Shown: positions 1 through 7,007 of the stretch, piece by piece
How the letters are laid out: every line of letters starts with the position of its first letter
Position numbering within the stretch: the stretch's first letter is position 1
Assembly: GCA_945878795.1 (NCBI GenBank)
Contig: CAMDWF010000113.1
Coordinates: 1-7,321, forward strand
Source: Synechococcus sp. UW140
GTDB taxonomy: Bacteria > Cyanobacteriota > Cyanobacteriia > PCC-6307 > Cyanobiaceae
Reading direction: 5' to 3'
Length of the DNA: 7,321 nt
Notes under the pieces: generated by a model
The model's database searches: none
The model's input: only the letters and a program-made list of their open reading frames with translations
What the model was told of the DNA's origin: nothing
Translations under genes and position numbers: made by a program

Positions 1-1
1 T

Positions 2-97
2 CCCTGGTCGCGTTCGCCAGGAACCGAGCCCCAGGCAAGGGCCCAGCCGGGGGGCCAGCAGGACGACTGGAACTCCCAGGCCGATGAAGACTGGTAA
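2..97 (+). CDS. C-terminal end of an unrecognised protein (partial, cut by left edge)
   Basis: A frame open from the left edge reads 31 residues and ends at TAA (95-97). The piece is rich in Pro, Gly, Gln and Ala and ends in an acidic/aromatic tail in which a DDW and a DEDW occur eight residues apart, the last Trp being the final residue. This looks like a disordered linker followed by a short terminal motif, a plausible natural protein end. I do not recognise the family, and the fragment is too short to assign a function. It lies in the same direction as the following genes, 61 bases before the next start. In GC-rich DNA a short open frame can be chance, so the call rests on the motif-like tail and the absence of any other frame there that makes sense. 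Confidence 0.45.
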   Translation, partial: PWSRSPGTEPQARAQPGGQQDDWNSQADEDW

Positions 98-158
98 CCA
101 TGGACCTTTGCGGGGCCCTGCCTAGAGTTGGTCCCTGCTGATTCGCCGAGCTCTCTCC

Positions 159-644
159 GTGGCTGAACCCTCGACCCCCGCCTCGCCCGACAGCCCTTCC
201 CCCGCCGCCAAGACGCCTGCGGCCAAGATCCCTGGGGCCAAGGGCCCTGGCACCGCCCCGGACGCCAAGGTCAAACCTCCTGCACCGGAGGACAAACCCT
301 TCAGCGAGTTTGTCCCCCAACTGCTGCTGCCGGCCCTGGCCAAGGAATGCCAGACCTATGGCGGTCCCGCCCCAGGCCTCGTTTTTGAGCAGGGGCCCAT
401 GCCGGTGGTGGGAGGCAACTGCTGGATGGTCAAGGGCGATCTGCCGGGGGAGAGGCGTTTCTGGTTGTGCTTTGCCACCCCGGAGCTGGGCGCCATCAAG
501 ACGATTGCCCTGGCTGAGGGGGGCAGCAAGGTGCCGAGTTTGCTGGAGTCGTTCCTGATCGACGAAAAAAAGATGACCCTGGCCCTGATCGTCTCCCGGC
601 TGGTGCAACGGCTGAATGGTCAGAAGTGGCTCGGCCCCAACTGA
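159..644 (+). CDS. DUF2996-type cyanobacterial protein of unknown function
   Basis: The product has 161 residues and begins with GTG. Residues 1-46 form a low-complexity Pro/Ala/Lys segment with repeated PAAK and PGAK units, probably disordered. The folded part (about 47-161) starts at KPFSEFVPQLLLPALAKEC and contains GGNCWMVKGDLP, the aromatic strand RRFWLCFATPE, and a C-terminal helix ending near NGQKWLGPN. This pattern matches my memory of the DUF2996 family, small soluble proteins found in cyanobacteria; their biochemical role is not established as far as I know. There is no signal peptide or membrane segment. Only a weak purine run (CGAG) precedes the GTG. The start could lie further downstream because the N-terminal tail is poorly conserved, but no in-frame ATG precedes the core. 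The gene precedes acsF by 81 bases to the preferred acsF start, which hints at, but does not show, a link to photosynthetic pigment metabolism. Confidence 0.8.
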   Translation: MAEPSTPASPDSPSPAAKTPAAKIPGAKGPGTAPDAKVKPPAPEDKPFSEFVPQLLLPALAKECQTYGGPAPGLVFEQGPMPVVGGNCWMVKGDLPGERRFWLCFATPELGAIKTIALAEGGSKVPSLLESFLIDEKKMTLALIVSRLVQRLNGQKWLGPN

Positions 645-725
645 TTCGAGCATCCCGCTTCACATGGGCGCCAGAGCGGCCCTGGCCCGCCTACATTGGT
701 TGCCAAGCCTGATCCGACTCCAGCG

Positions 726-1844
726 ATGGTGCCTCCTGCCGCCACAGTTACCGGAGCCCCCGCCCCTACAAGCACCGTCTCCGGCCAGCCGGTTGGCAGC
801 CTCCCTGGTCCTGAAATCAAGGATCCTGCCAAGGACACGATTCTGACGCCACGGTTTTATACAACCGATTTTGAGGCCATGGCGGCGATGGATCTACAGC
901 CCAACCAGGCCGAACTGGAAGCGATCTGCGAAGAATTTCGCAAGGACTACAACCGTCACCATTTCGTCCGCAACGACGAGTTCATCGGCGCCGCAGAAAA
1001 GCTTGATCCAGATACCCGCAAGGTTTTTGTTGAATTTCTCGAACAAAGCTGCACCTCGGAATTTTCCGGTTTCCTGCTCTATAAAGAGATGAGTCGGCGC
1101 ATCAAAACCAAGAATCCCCTCTTGGCCGAATGCTTTGCCCACATGGCCCGGGACGAGGCGCGCCATGCTGGCTTCCTGAATAAATCCATGGCTGATTTCG
1201 GCCTGCAACTCGATCTCGGCTTCCTGACGGCCAATAAGGCCTACACCTATTTCAAACCCGCCTACATCTTCTACGCCACCTATCTCTCAGAGAAGATTGG
1301 TTACTGGCGCTACATCGCCATCTTCCGCCACCTCGAGAAACATCCAGAAAGCAAGATCTTTCCGATTTTCAATTTCTTTGAAAACTGGTGTCAGGACGAA
1401 AACCGACATGGTGACTTCTTTGACGCCCTGATGAAGTCCCAGCCCAAGACCGTCAATGGTCTTGCCTCTCGGCTTTGGTGTCGCTTCTTTTTGTTGGCTG
1501 TCTTCGCCACTATGTATGTGCGCGACGTGGCCCGCAAGGAATTTTACGAAGCCCTGGGCCTTGATGCCCGCGCCTACGACAAGTACGTCATCGAAAAGAC
1601 CAACGAAACCTCGGCCCGCATCTTTCCTGTGGTGCTTGCGGTCGACAAACCCGAATTCTGGCGCCGACTTGAGAATCTGGTCGACAACAATGAGGCCCTG
1701 GGCAAGGTTGCGGCTAGCGGCGGCCCGGCCCCCCTCCAGGCCCTGCGCAAGTTGCCCCACTGGGCGGCCAACGGCTATCAGATGGTGCGCCTGTTCCTGA
1801 TGGCCCCGATCCGCAGCGACCGGTTCCAGCCGGCCGTCCGCTGA
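726..1844 (+). CDS. acsF: Mg-protoporphyrin IX monomethyl ester (oxidative) cyclase, aerobic diiron type
   Basis: AcsF uses O2 and reductant to build the isocyclic ring E, converting Mg-protoporphyrin IX monomethyl ester to divinyl protochlorophyllide in chlorophyll synthesis; it is associated with membranes. From ATG 726 the product has 372 residues. A variable Ala/Pro/Thr tail (about 1-30) is followed by the family block starting at IKDPAKDTILTPRFYTTDF. The diiron site is visible as two ExxH motifs, EARH (E144, H147) and ENRH (E225, H228), plus acidic residues in EFLEQSCTSEF (about 103-113). The ferritin-like core and the terminal block SDRFQPAVR are intact. An in-frame TTG at 696 would add ten residues (382 in all); I prefer 726 because MVPPxA-like beginnings are what I recall from Synechococcus AcsF, but neither start has a clear Shine-Dalgarno site. 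The body of the gene is more AT-rich than its neighbours. tldD follows after 8 bases. Confidence 0.96.
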   Translation: MVPPAATVTGAPAPTSTVSGQPVGSLPGPEIKDPAKDTILTPRFYTTDFEAMAAMDLQPNQAELEAICEEFRKDYNRHHFVRNDEFIGAAEKLDPDTRKVFVEFLEQSCTSEFSGFLLYKEMSRRIKTKNPLLAECFAHMARDEARHAGFLNKSMADFGLQLDLGFLTANKAYTYFKPAYIFYATYLSEKIGYWRYIAIFRHLEKHPESKIFPIFNFFENWCQDENRHGDFFDALMKSQPKTVNGLASRLWCRFFLLAVFATMYVRDVARKEFYEALGLDARAYDKYVIEKTNETSARIFPVVLAVDKPEFWRRLENLVDNNEALGKVAASGGPAPLQALRKLPHWAANGYQMVRLFLMAPIRSDRFQPAVR

Positions 1845-1852
1845 GCCCCGCA

Positions 1853-3289
1853 GTGGTCCAATCCCCTCCAGCCCTGCGGCGTCACGACAGCCTCGCAAAC
1901 CCCGATTGGCGTCCCCGCCTTGAATCGCTCCTGGCCCAAGGTGTCGCCGCCGGGGCAGACCTGGTCGAGGTCTTCCTGGAGCGCACCGATGCCCTCGGCG
2001 TCCTGGCCGAACAGGACACGATTACCAGCGTCAATCCCTCCTTTGGGATGGGCGCAGGCCTGAGGGTGTTCCGGGGCCGCTTCGACGGCTTCGTTTCCAC
2101 CAATGACCTCAGCGAAGCGGGTCTATTGACAGCCCTTGATCAAGCGCTGGGCATGCTGGGATTGCTGCGCAGCAGCCATTCCCGCAACGCCTACGAAGGT
2201 CTGCCGCCGCTTCAGGATTTGGCGGTGGCCAAGGGTGATTGGCTCGCCCAGTGCCCCAGCCTTCAGGAAGCCACCACTCGCCTGTTGGAAGGCACAGACC
2301 AGCTCAGTCGCCTGGGCCAGCACCTGCAGGTGCGGCGAGGCAGTTATGCCCGCAACTGGCAGGACGTGTTGGTGGTCGCCAGCGATGGCACCCATGCCCA
2401 CGACATTCGCTTGCACCAATCCCTGGGACTCAATGTATTGGCAGCCGATGGCGACCACCGCGCCAGCCTGGGCCGCCGCTACGGCTCCCATGGCCGTCCC
2501 GATGAGCTGCGCCAATGGCAGGCCGAGGAGTCGGCCCGTGATCTCTGCGACAGCGCCGCCACCATGCTGCGGGCTGACTATGTCGAAGCGGGCCAGTTTC
2601 CGGTGGTGCTGGCAAACCGTTTCGGCGGCGTCATTTTCCACGAAGCCTGCGGCCATCTGCTCGAAACCACCCAAATCGAGCGCGGCACCACCCCCTTTGC
2701 CGAACAGCTGGGCCAGGAAATTGCCCACCCCGCCGTCACCGCCATTGATGAGGGTCTCACCGATGGGGCCTTTGGTTCCCTGGCCATGGACGATGAGGGC
2801 ATGGCACCGCAGCGCACCGTGCTGATCGAAAACGGCATCCTGCGCCGGTTCCTCAGCGACCGGGCCGGCGAGATCCGCACCGGCCACGGGCGCACCGGCA
2901 GCGGCCGGCGCCAGAGTCACGCCTTCGCAGCCGCCAGCCGCATGCGCAACACCTACATCGCCGCCGGCCCCCATACCCCCGAGGCCCTGATCGCCTCCAT
3001 TGACAAGGGCCTGTACTGCAAGTCGATGGGAGGGGGCAGCGTCGGACCGACGGGCCAGTTCAACTTCGCCGTGGAAGAGGGCTTCCTGATTGAAAACGGC
3101 CAGCTCACCAAGCCAGTCAAAGGTGCCACCTTGATTGGCGAGGCCAAGGAAGTCATGCCTCGCATCTCCATGTGTGCCAACGACCTGGAACTGGCGGCCG
3201 GCTTCTGCGGATCGGTGAGCGGCAGCATTTTTGTCACCGTCGGCCAGCCCCACATCAAGGTGGACACGATCACCGTGGGGGGCCGTTGA
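1853..3289 (+). CDS. tldD: TldD, catalytic subunit of the TldD/TldE metalloprotease
   Basis: TldD with TldE forms a cytoplasmic zinc protease. In Escherichia coli it matures microcin B17 and degrades the unfolded antitoxin CcdA; its role in cyanobacteria is not defined. The product has 478 residues, the usual length, and starts at GTG 1853. The N-terminal domain includes DLVEVFLERTD and the RVFRGRFDGFVSTND strand region. The zinc site is complete: HEACGH (residues 263-268, HExxxH type) after NRFGGVIF, and a C-terminal cysteine (C452, in GFCGS) where the family has its third zinc ligand. Family blocks YCKSMGGGSVGPTGQFNFAV (about 388-407) and the end VGQPHIKVDTITVGG are present. It begins 8 bases after acsF and ends 2 bases before tldE, so cotranscription is likely. 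The catalytic residues being intact makes an active enzyme likely; the substrate is unknown. Confidence 0.96.
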   Translation: MVQSPPALRRHDSLANPDWRPRLESLLAQGVAAGADLVEVFLERTDALGVLAEQDTITSVNPSFGMGAGLRVFRGRFDGFVSTNDLSEAGLLTALDQALGMLGLLRSSHSRNAYEGLPPLQDLAVAKGDWLAQCPSLQEATTRLLEGTDQLSRLGQHLQVRRGSYARNWQDVLVVASDGTHAHDIRLHQSLGLNVLAADGDHRASLGRRYGSHGRPDELRQWQAEESARDLCDSAATMLRADYVEAGQFPVVLANRFGGVIFHEACGHLLETTQIERGTTPFAEQLGQEIAHPAVTAIDEGLTDGAFGSLAMDDEGMAPQRTVLIENGILRRFLSDRAGEIRTGHGRTGSGRRQSHAFAAASRMRNTYIAAGPHTPEALIASIDKGLYCKSMGGGSVGPTGQFNFAVEEGFLIENGQLTKPVKGATLIGEAKEVMPRISMCANDLELAAGFCGSVSGSIFVTVGQPHIKVDTITVGGR

Positions 3290-3291
3290 CG

Positions 3292-4701
3292 ATGGCATCA
3301 GGCACCACCCCAAGCGATTTTCCCGCTCCCCTTGATGTGGCGTCCTTGCGCCAGCGACTGGAGTCCCTGGCCAAAGACGAAGGCGTCGGCCGCTGGGACC
3401 TGGGGGCGGGCTGCAGCACCGACACCTCGGTGCAGGTGGACCGCGGCGAAGCCAAGCAGATGAAAGGGGCCCAACGCAGCGCCATCACCTTGCGGGTTTG
3501 GAACGGGGCTGGGTTGGTGGGCATCACCTCCACCTCCGATCTTTCCGATGCGGGCCTGGCCCGGGCCATGGCCGGTGCCCGCGCCGCCAGCGACTTCGGC
3601 AACCCCGACGATGTGCCCGCCTTCTCGCCGTTGGCCACCGCCCCCCTGCCGCCGCTGGATCAACCGCTGCAAGAGCCGCTGAGCATCCTTTCGTTGCTGG
3701 ATACCCTCAAGGAGGCGGAAGCCGAGCTGCTGCAGCGCCACCCGGCCATCGCCACCGTGCCTTACAACGGCCTCAGCCAGCGCAGCAGCGAGCGCATTTA
3801 TATCAACAGCGACGGGGCTTGTCGCCACCAGGAGCTGACCACCGCCAGCCTCTACCTCTATGCCCGCGCCGAGGAAGCGGGACGCAAACCCCGCAGCAGC
3901 GGCGCCATGCGCGTGGGCTACGGCGCCAAGGACCTGGACGTGGCGGGCTGCGTGGCCGAGGCCGCCGAACGCACCATCGCCCACCTCAACTACGCCCCCA
4001 TCGACACCGGCCGCTACACCTGTGTCTTTTCACCAGAGGCCTTTCTCGACTTGATCGGCGCCTTCAGCAGCCTGTTCAATGCCCGGGCGGTGCTGGATGG
4101 GGTGAGCCTCAGCAAGCGGGAGTCCCTGGGCCAGCCCCTGGCGGTGCCCTTCCTTTCGATCCGCGATAACGGCTTGCATCCGGGCAATGTGGGCGCCGCC
4201 CGCTTTGATGGCGAAGGCACCCCCAGCCAATGCCTGCCCCTGGTGAGCGAAGGGGTGCTGGTGAATTTTCTCCATTCCGAGGCCACCGCCCGCAGCTTTG
4301 GGGTCGCGCCCACGGGCCATGCCGGCCTGGGGGCCAAGGTCTCGGTCGGACCCGACTGGTTTGAGATCGGCCCCAGCGCCGGCATCCCTGGCGGGACGGA
4401 GGGACTGGACCACCCCTCGGGCACCGGCCCCGGCGTCGGCCGCGAAGGTCTGGTGGTCATCGATTCCCTTTCCGCTCTCCATGCGGGCGTCAAGGCCAGC
4501 CAGGGATCTTTCTCCCTGCCGTTTGATGGCTGGTGGATCCATGGCGGCGAAAGTCGCTCGATTGAGGCGGCCACCGTGGCGGGCGACATCCGTACCGTGC
4601 TCAATAGCTTGGTGGGTTTTGAAGGGCTCGCCAAAGTCACCCCAGGCGGACTCTGTCCCTGGGTGTGGGTGGAGGGATTGTCGGTGACGGGTGAGGCCTG
4701 A
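3292..4701 (+). CDS. tldE: TldE/PmbA, non-catalytic partner of TldD
   Basis: TldE (PmbA in E. coli) pairs with TldD to form the protease and shares its fold, but lacks the zinc motif. The product has 469 residues from ATG 3292, placed just after the tldD stop with a 2-base gap. The frame stays open upstream into tldD, but that would give an implausible overlap with no homology, so the ATG is the natural start. Visible family features are VQVDRGEAKQMKGA near 47-60, the paired block SLSKRESLGQPLAVPFLSI (272-290), the FDGEGTPSQ loop (305-313), and LHAGVKASQGSFSLPFDGWW (396-415). Where TldD carries HExxxH this protein has SPEAFLDLIGAF (about 247-258), with no histidines, as expected for the E subunit. 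The tight spacing suggests translational coupling and equal dosage. fmt follows after 9 bases. Confidence 0.94.
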   Translation: MASGTTPSDFPAPLDVASLRQRLESLAKDEGVGRWDLGAGCSTDTSVQVDRGEAKQMKGAQRSAITLRVWNGAGLVGITSTSDLSDAGLARAMAGARAASDFGNPDDVPAFSPLATAPLPPLDQPLQEPLSILSLLDTLKEAEAELLQRHPAIATVPYNGLSQRSSERIYINSDGACRHQELTTASLYLYARAEEAGRKPRSSGAMRVGYGAKDLDVAGCVAEAAERTIAHLNYAPIDTGRYTCVFSPEAFLDLIGAFSSLFNARAVLDGVSLSKRESLGQPLAVPFLSIRDNGLHPGNVGAARFDGEGTPSQCLPLVSEGVLVNFLHSEATARSFGVAPTGHAGLGAKVSVGPDWFEIGPSAGIPGGTEGLDHPSGTGPGVGREGLVVIDSLSALHAGVKASQGSFSLPFDGWWIHGGESRSIEAATVAGDIRTVLNSLVGFEGLAKVTPGGLCPWVWVEGLSVTGEA

Positions 4702-4710
4702 ACACCTGCC

Positions 4711-5760
4711 TTGAAGATCCTGTATTGGGGCACCCCCGCTTATGCGGTGCCCACTTTGGAGGCCCTGCACGGCGCCGGCCACGAGCTGGTGGGGGTGGTG
4801 AGTCAGCCAGACCGGCGCCGCGGTCGCGGCAGCCAAACCCAGCCCTCGGCGGTCAAGGCCCGGGCCCTTGAACTCGGCCTGCCGGTGTTCACCCCCGAGC
4901 GCCTGCGCAAGCAGCCAGATATCCAGGCGCAGTTGGCTGCCCTGGGCGCCGAGGTGTTCGTGGTGGTGGCCTACGGCCAGATCCTGCCGGCGACAGTCCT
5001 GGCCCTGCCCCCTTTGGGCTGCTGGAACGGCCACGGCTCCCTGCTGCCCCGCTGGCGCGGTGCCGCCCCGATTCAGTGGGCCCTGCTAGAGGGTGATGCC
5101 CAGACGGGAGTGGGCATCATGGCGATGGAGGAGGGCCTCGATACCGGTGCCGTGCTGCTGGAAAAGGCGTTGGCGATCGGTCTACGGGACAACGCCGAAG
5201 CGGTGTCCCTGGCCCTGGCCCAGCTCACCGCTAGCTTGATGCTGGAAGCCCTGGTGGCGATTGAAGCCGGCGGCCCGGGCCCAGAGCCCGAACGGCTGGC
5301 CCGCCTGGGGGTGCGGCATCAGAGCGAGCAGGGCATGACCTACGCCCGCCTGCTGCAGCGGGATGATTTCCAGATCCGCTGGCAGCGCAGCGCCCTGGAG
5401 ATTCACCGTCAGGTGATGGGGCTCTATCCCGGAGCAGTCAGCCAGTGGCGCGGCCAACGACTCAAGCTGCTGGACAGTGAACCCCTGCTCCCCGAGCTGG
5501 CCGATCAACTGAGTTCGGAGGCCCGGGCCCTGGTGGGGCAAGGGTCCATCCCGGGGGATCGGGGAACCCCGGGGCAAGTGGTTGCCCTGGTGGCGGGGGT
5601 GGGCCTGGTGGTGGCCACGGGCGGGGGGGCGTTGCTGGTGCGACGCGGCCTGCTGGCGGGGCGCCGGGAGAGTGGGGGCCGCCTGTTGCTGGAGCAGCTC
5701 CAGGTTCAGGTGGGTGATCGTTTCGACGCTGATTCGCAGCCTTCGGGGCCGGCGGCCTGA
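4711..5760 (+). CDS. fmt: Methionyl-tRNA formyltransferase
   Basis: Fmt transfers a formyl group from 10-formyl-tetrahydrofolate to Met-tRNA(fMet), making the initiator for bacterial translation in the cytoplasm. The product has 349 residues, slightly longer than the E. coli enzyme. It starts at TTG with KILYWGTPAYAVPTLEAL, the classic family beginning, so the start is secure although the codon is rare. The catalytic residues fall at the E. coli numbers: N106 and H108 in NGHGSLLPRWRGAAP and D144 in MEEGLDTGAVL. The N-terminal Rossmann domain spans about 1-190. The C-terminal tRNA-binding barrel (about 205-340) includes TYARLLQRDDFQIRW, and a Gly/Val strand region ending VGDRF matches the family's end. 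It lies 9 bases after tldE and is probably in the same transcript. A GC-rich, Gly-rich insert at about 265-290 accounts for some extra length. Confidence 0.96.
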   Translation: MKILYWGTPAYAVPTLEALHGAGHELVGVVSQPDRRRGRGSQTQPSAVKARALELGLPVFTPERLRKQPDIQAQLAALGAEVFVVVAYGQILPATVLALPPLGCWNGHGSLLPRWRGAAPIQWALLEGDAQTGVGIMAMEEGLDTGAVLLEKALAIGLRDNAEAVSLALAQLTASLMLEALVAIEAGGPGPEPERLARLGVRHQSEQGMTYARLLQRDDFQIRWQRSALEIHRQVMGLYPGAVSQWRGQRLKLLDSEPLLPELADQLSSEARALVGQGSIPGDRGTPGQVVALVAGVGLVVATGGGALLVRRGLLAGRRESGGRLLLEQLQVQVGDRFDADSQPSGPAA

Positions 5761-5823
5761 TCCAACCCCTGCTTCGATGCTGGCGGCAAGGAGTAGCGTT
5801 CGCCGAGAGCATGATGCGATTGC

Positions 5824-6984
5824 ATGGGGTCCGCCCCTCCCCCACCCCAGGCTCCCCGCACCCCGTTGGACCCTGCAGGACGCGGCGATGGCGCTGGGGC
5901 CGTATTCAGTGGCGGTTATGGCCAGCAGGACCCGGAACCGCCTGCCCCCAATCGCAACCGCAAGCGGAACTGGCTGGTGCCCTTGCTTGTGCTGGCTGGC
6001 CTCGGGGCCGCTGGGGCCTGGATCGCCAGCCACTGGGGTGTCGAAGAAACCGACAATGCCCAATTACAGGGCCGTCTCACCGAGATTTCCAGCCGGGTGC
6101 CGGGCACGATTGTGCGGGTCTTTGTTGACGACAACGATGAGGTGAAGGCCGGCCAGCCGTTGATTTTGCTGGATGATCGGGATGCTGGCGTGCGGCTCTA
6201 TCGGGCCCGGGCCGACCTGGAGCAGGTGGGCCGCGAAGCCGAGGCGATGGGCACCAAGGCGGGCGCCACCCTCAGCACCGCCCGCGCCGCCCAGGGGGTG
6301 GCGATCGCCGAACAACAGTCGGCCAGTAGTGAATTGGCCCGCACCTGGGCTGATGCCCAGCGGCTGGTGGGACTGGCCCAGCAGGGCGGCGTCTCCCGCT
6401 ATGAAGCGGAGCGGGCGGTGGCGGCCTGGCGCAAGGCCCAGGCGGATTTCACCCACAGCCAGGCCAGTGCCCAGAGCGTCCAGGCCCGCATCCAGGACGT
6501 GGGCGTGGATCGCTCCAAGGCCCAAGCGGCGGCGGCCAAGGTGGCCCAGGCCCAGGCGGCGCTGGCCGAGGCCCAGCTGCAGCTCTCTTACACCCGCATT
6601 ACGGCGCCGGCGCCGGGCCGCATCGGTGCCCGCCGCGCCGAACCGGGCCGCCAGGTGCAACCGGGCCAGCCGCTGATGACCCTGGTGGACACCCAGCCGT
6701 GGGTGGAGGCGAATTTCAAGGAAACCCAGCTGACGGCCCTGCGGCTGGGCCAAGCCGCCGAGGTGCGGCTTGATGCCTTCCCCGATCGCGTTTTTAAGGG
6801 CCGCATCACCGGTTTGGCGCCGGCGTCGGGGGCCCGCTTCACCCTGTTGCCCCCGGATAACGCCACCGGCAACTTCACCAAGGTGGTGCAGCGGATCACC
6901 GCCCGCATCGCCCTGGATCCGCAACAGACCAAGGGGCTGAGGTTGGTGCCTGGCTTGTCTGCCAACGTGCGCGTGCGGCGCTGA
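5824..6984 (+). CDS. EmrA/HlyD-family membrane fusion protein of a multidrug efflux pump
   Basis: This is the periplasmic adaptor that links an inner-membrane DHA2 transporter (EmrB type) to a TolC-like outer-membrane channel. The product has 386 residues, close to E. coli EmrA. Residues 1-42 are a Pro/Gly-rich cytoplasmic tail; a basic patch NRNRKRN (43-49) precedes one membrane helix (about 50-70), giving N-in topology. Then come EETDNAQLQGRLTEISSRV and the first lipoyl half-motif up to GQPLILLDDRD (about 74-120), an Ala/Gln-rich coiled-coil hairpin (about 122-250), the second lipoyl half YTRITAPAPGRIGARRAEPG to LMTLVD (256-289), and a beta-barrel. The block GARFTLLPPDNATGNFTKVV (336-355) is typical of EmrA. 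An in-frame stop at 5812-5814 makes ATG 5824 the first possible start; it has no good Shine-Dalgarno site. The transporter gene starts 23 bases downstream but is broken. The substrate is unknown. Confidence 0.93.
   Translation: MGSAPPPPQAPRTPLDPAGRGDGAGAVFSGGYGQQDPEPPAPNRNRKRNWLVPLLVLAGLGAAGAWIASHWGVEETDNAQLQGRLTEISSRVPGTIVRVFVDDNDEVKAGQPLILLDDRDAGVRLYRARADLEQVGREAEAMGTKAGATLSTARAAQGVAIAEQQSASSELARTWADAQRLVGLAQQGGVSRYEAERAVAAWRKAQADFTHSQASAQSVQARIQDVGVDRSKAQAAAAKVAQAQAALAEAQLQLSYTRITAPAPGRIGARRAEPGRQVQPGQPLMTLVDTQPWVEANFKETQLTALRLGQAAEVRLDAFPDRVFKGRITGLAPASGARFTLLPPDNATGNFTKVVQRITARIALDPQQTKGLRLVPGLSANVRVRR
6300..6309. repeat. Single HIP1-type palindrome
   Basis: The 10-base palindrome GGCGATCGCC, containing the HIP1 octamer GCGATCGC, occurs once, inside the membrane fusion gene. 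HIP1 is a highly repeated site in many cyanobacterial genomes. One exact copy in 7.3 kb of GC-rich DNA is not strong evidence of enrichment; I saw only near-matches elsewhere. Confidence 0.4.
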
Positions 6985-6994
6985 TTACCGCTAC

Positions 6995-6999
6995 AGGAG
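6995..6999 (+). promoter_or_regulatory. Strong ribosome binding site before the emrB remnant
   Basis: AGGAG lies 8 bases before ATG 7008, in the 23-base gap after the hlyD stop. It is the best placed Shine-Dalgarno site in the window. It suggests that translation of an emrB-type gene once started, or still starts, at this ATG, even though what follows already reads as the C-terminal part of the transporter. Confidence 0.6.
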
Positions 7000-7007
7000 T
7001 CGATTCG

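Noticed and set aside
98..158. Promoter or terminator in the gap before the DUF2996 gene
   Set aside because: A GGGGCCC palindrome and a TAGAGT hexamer are present, but the stem is too short, there is no T run, and no matching -35 is seen.
3172..3291. Extension of tldE upstream to an in-frame ATG inside tldD
   Set aside because: It would overlap the conserved end of TldD by over 100 bases, and the added residues do not resemble TldE; ATG 3292 right after the tldD stop fits better.
2123..3313. 396-residue open frame on the minus strand opposite tldD
   Set aside because: It mirrors a clearly coding, intact TldD; its composition (Gly, Ala, His, Gln rich) is typical of an antisense shadow in GC-rich DNA, and no family motif is visible.
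1853..4701. TldD/TldE as part of a peptide natural product cluster
   Set aside because: No small precursor gene, cyclodehydratase, radical SAM enzyme or dedicated peptide transporter is found next to the pair; the hlyD-type adaptor is of the EmrA kind and lies after fmt.
4030..5034. 334-residue minus-strand open frame across tldE and fmt
   Set aside because: It spans two well identified genes on the other strand and has the same shadow composition, with no recognisable domain.
6064..6924. 286-residue minus-strand open frame opposite the membrane fusion gene
   Set aside because: Arg/Gly/His/Leu-rich shadow of the Ala-rich coiled coil; no motif and no credible ribosome site noted.
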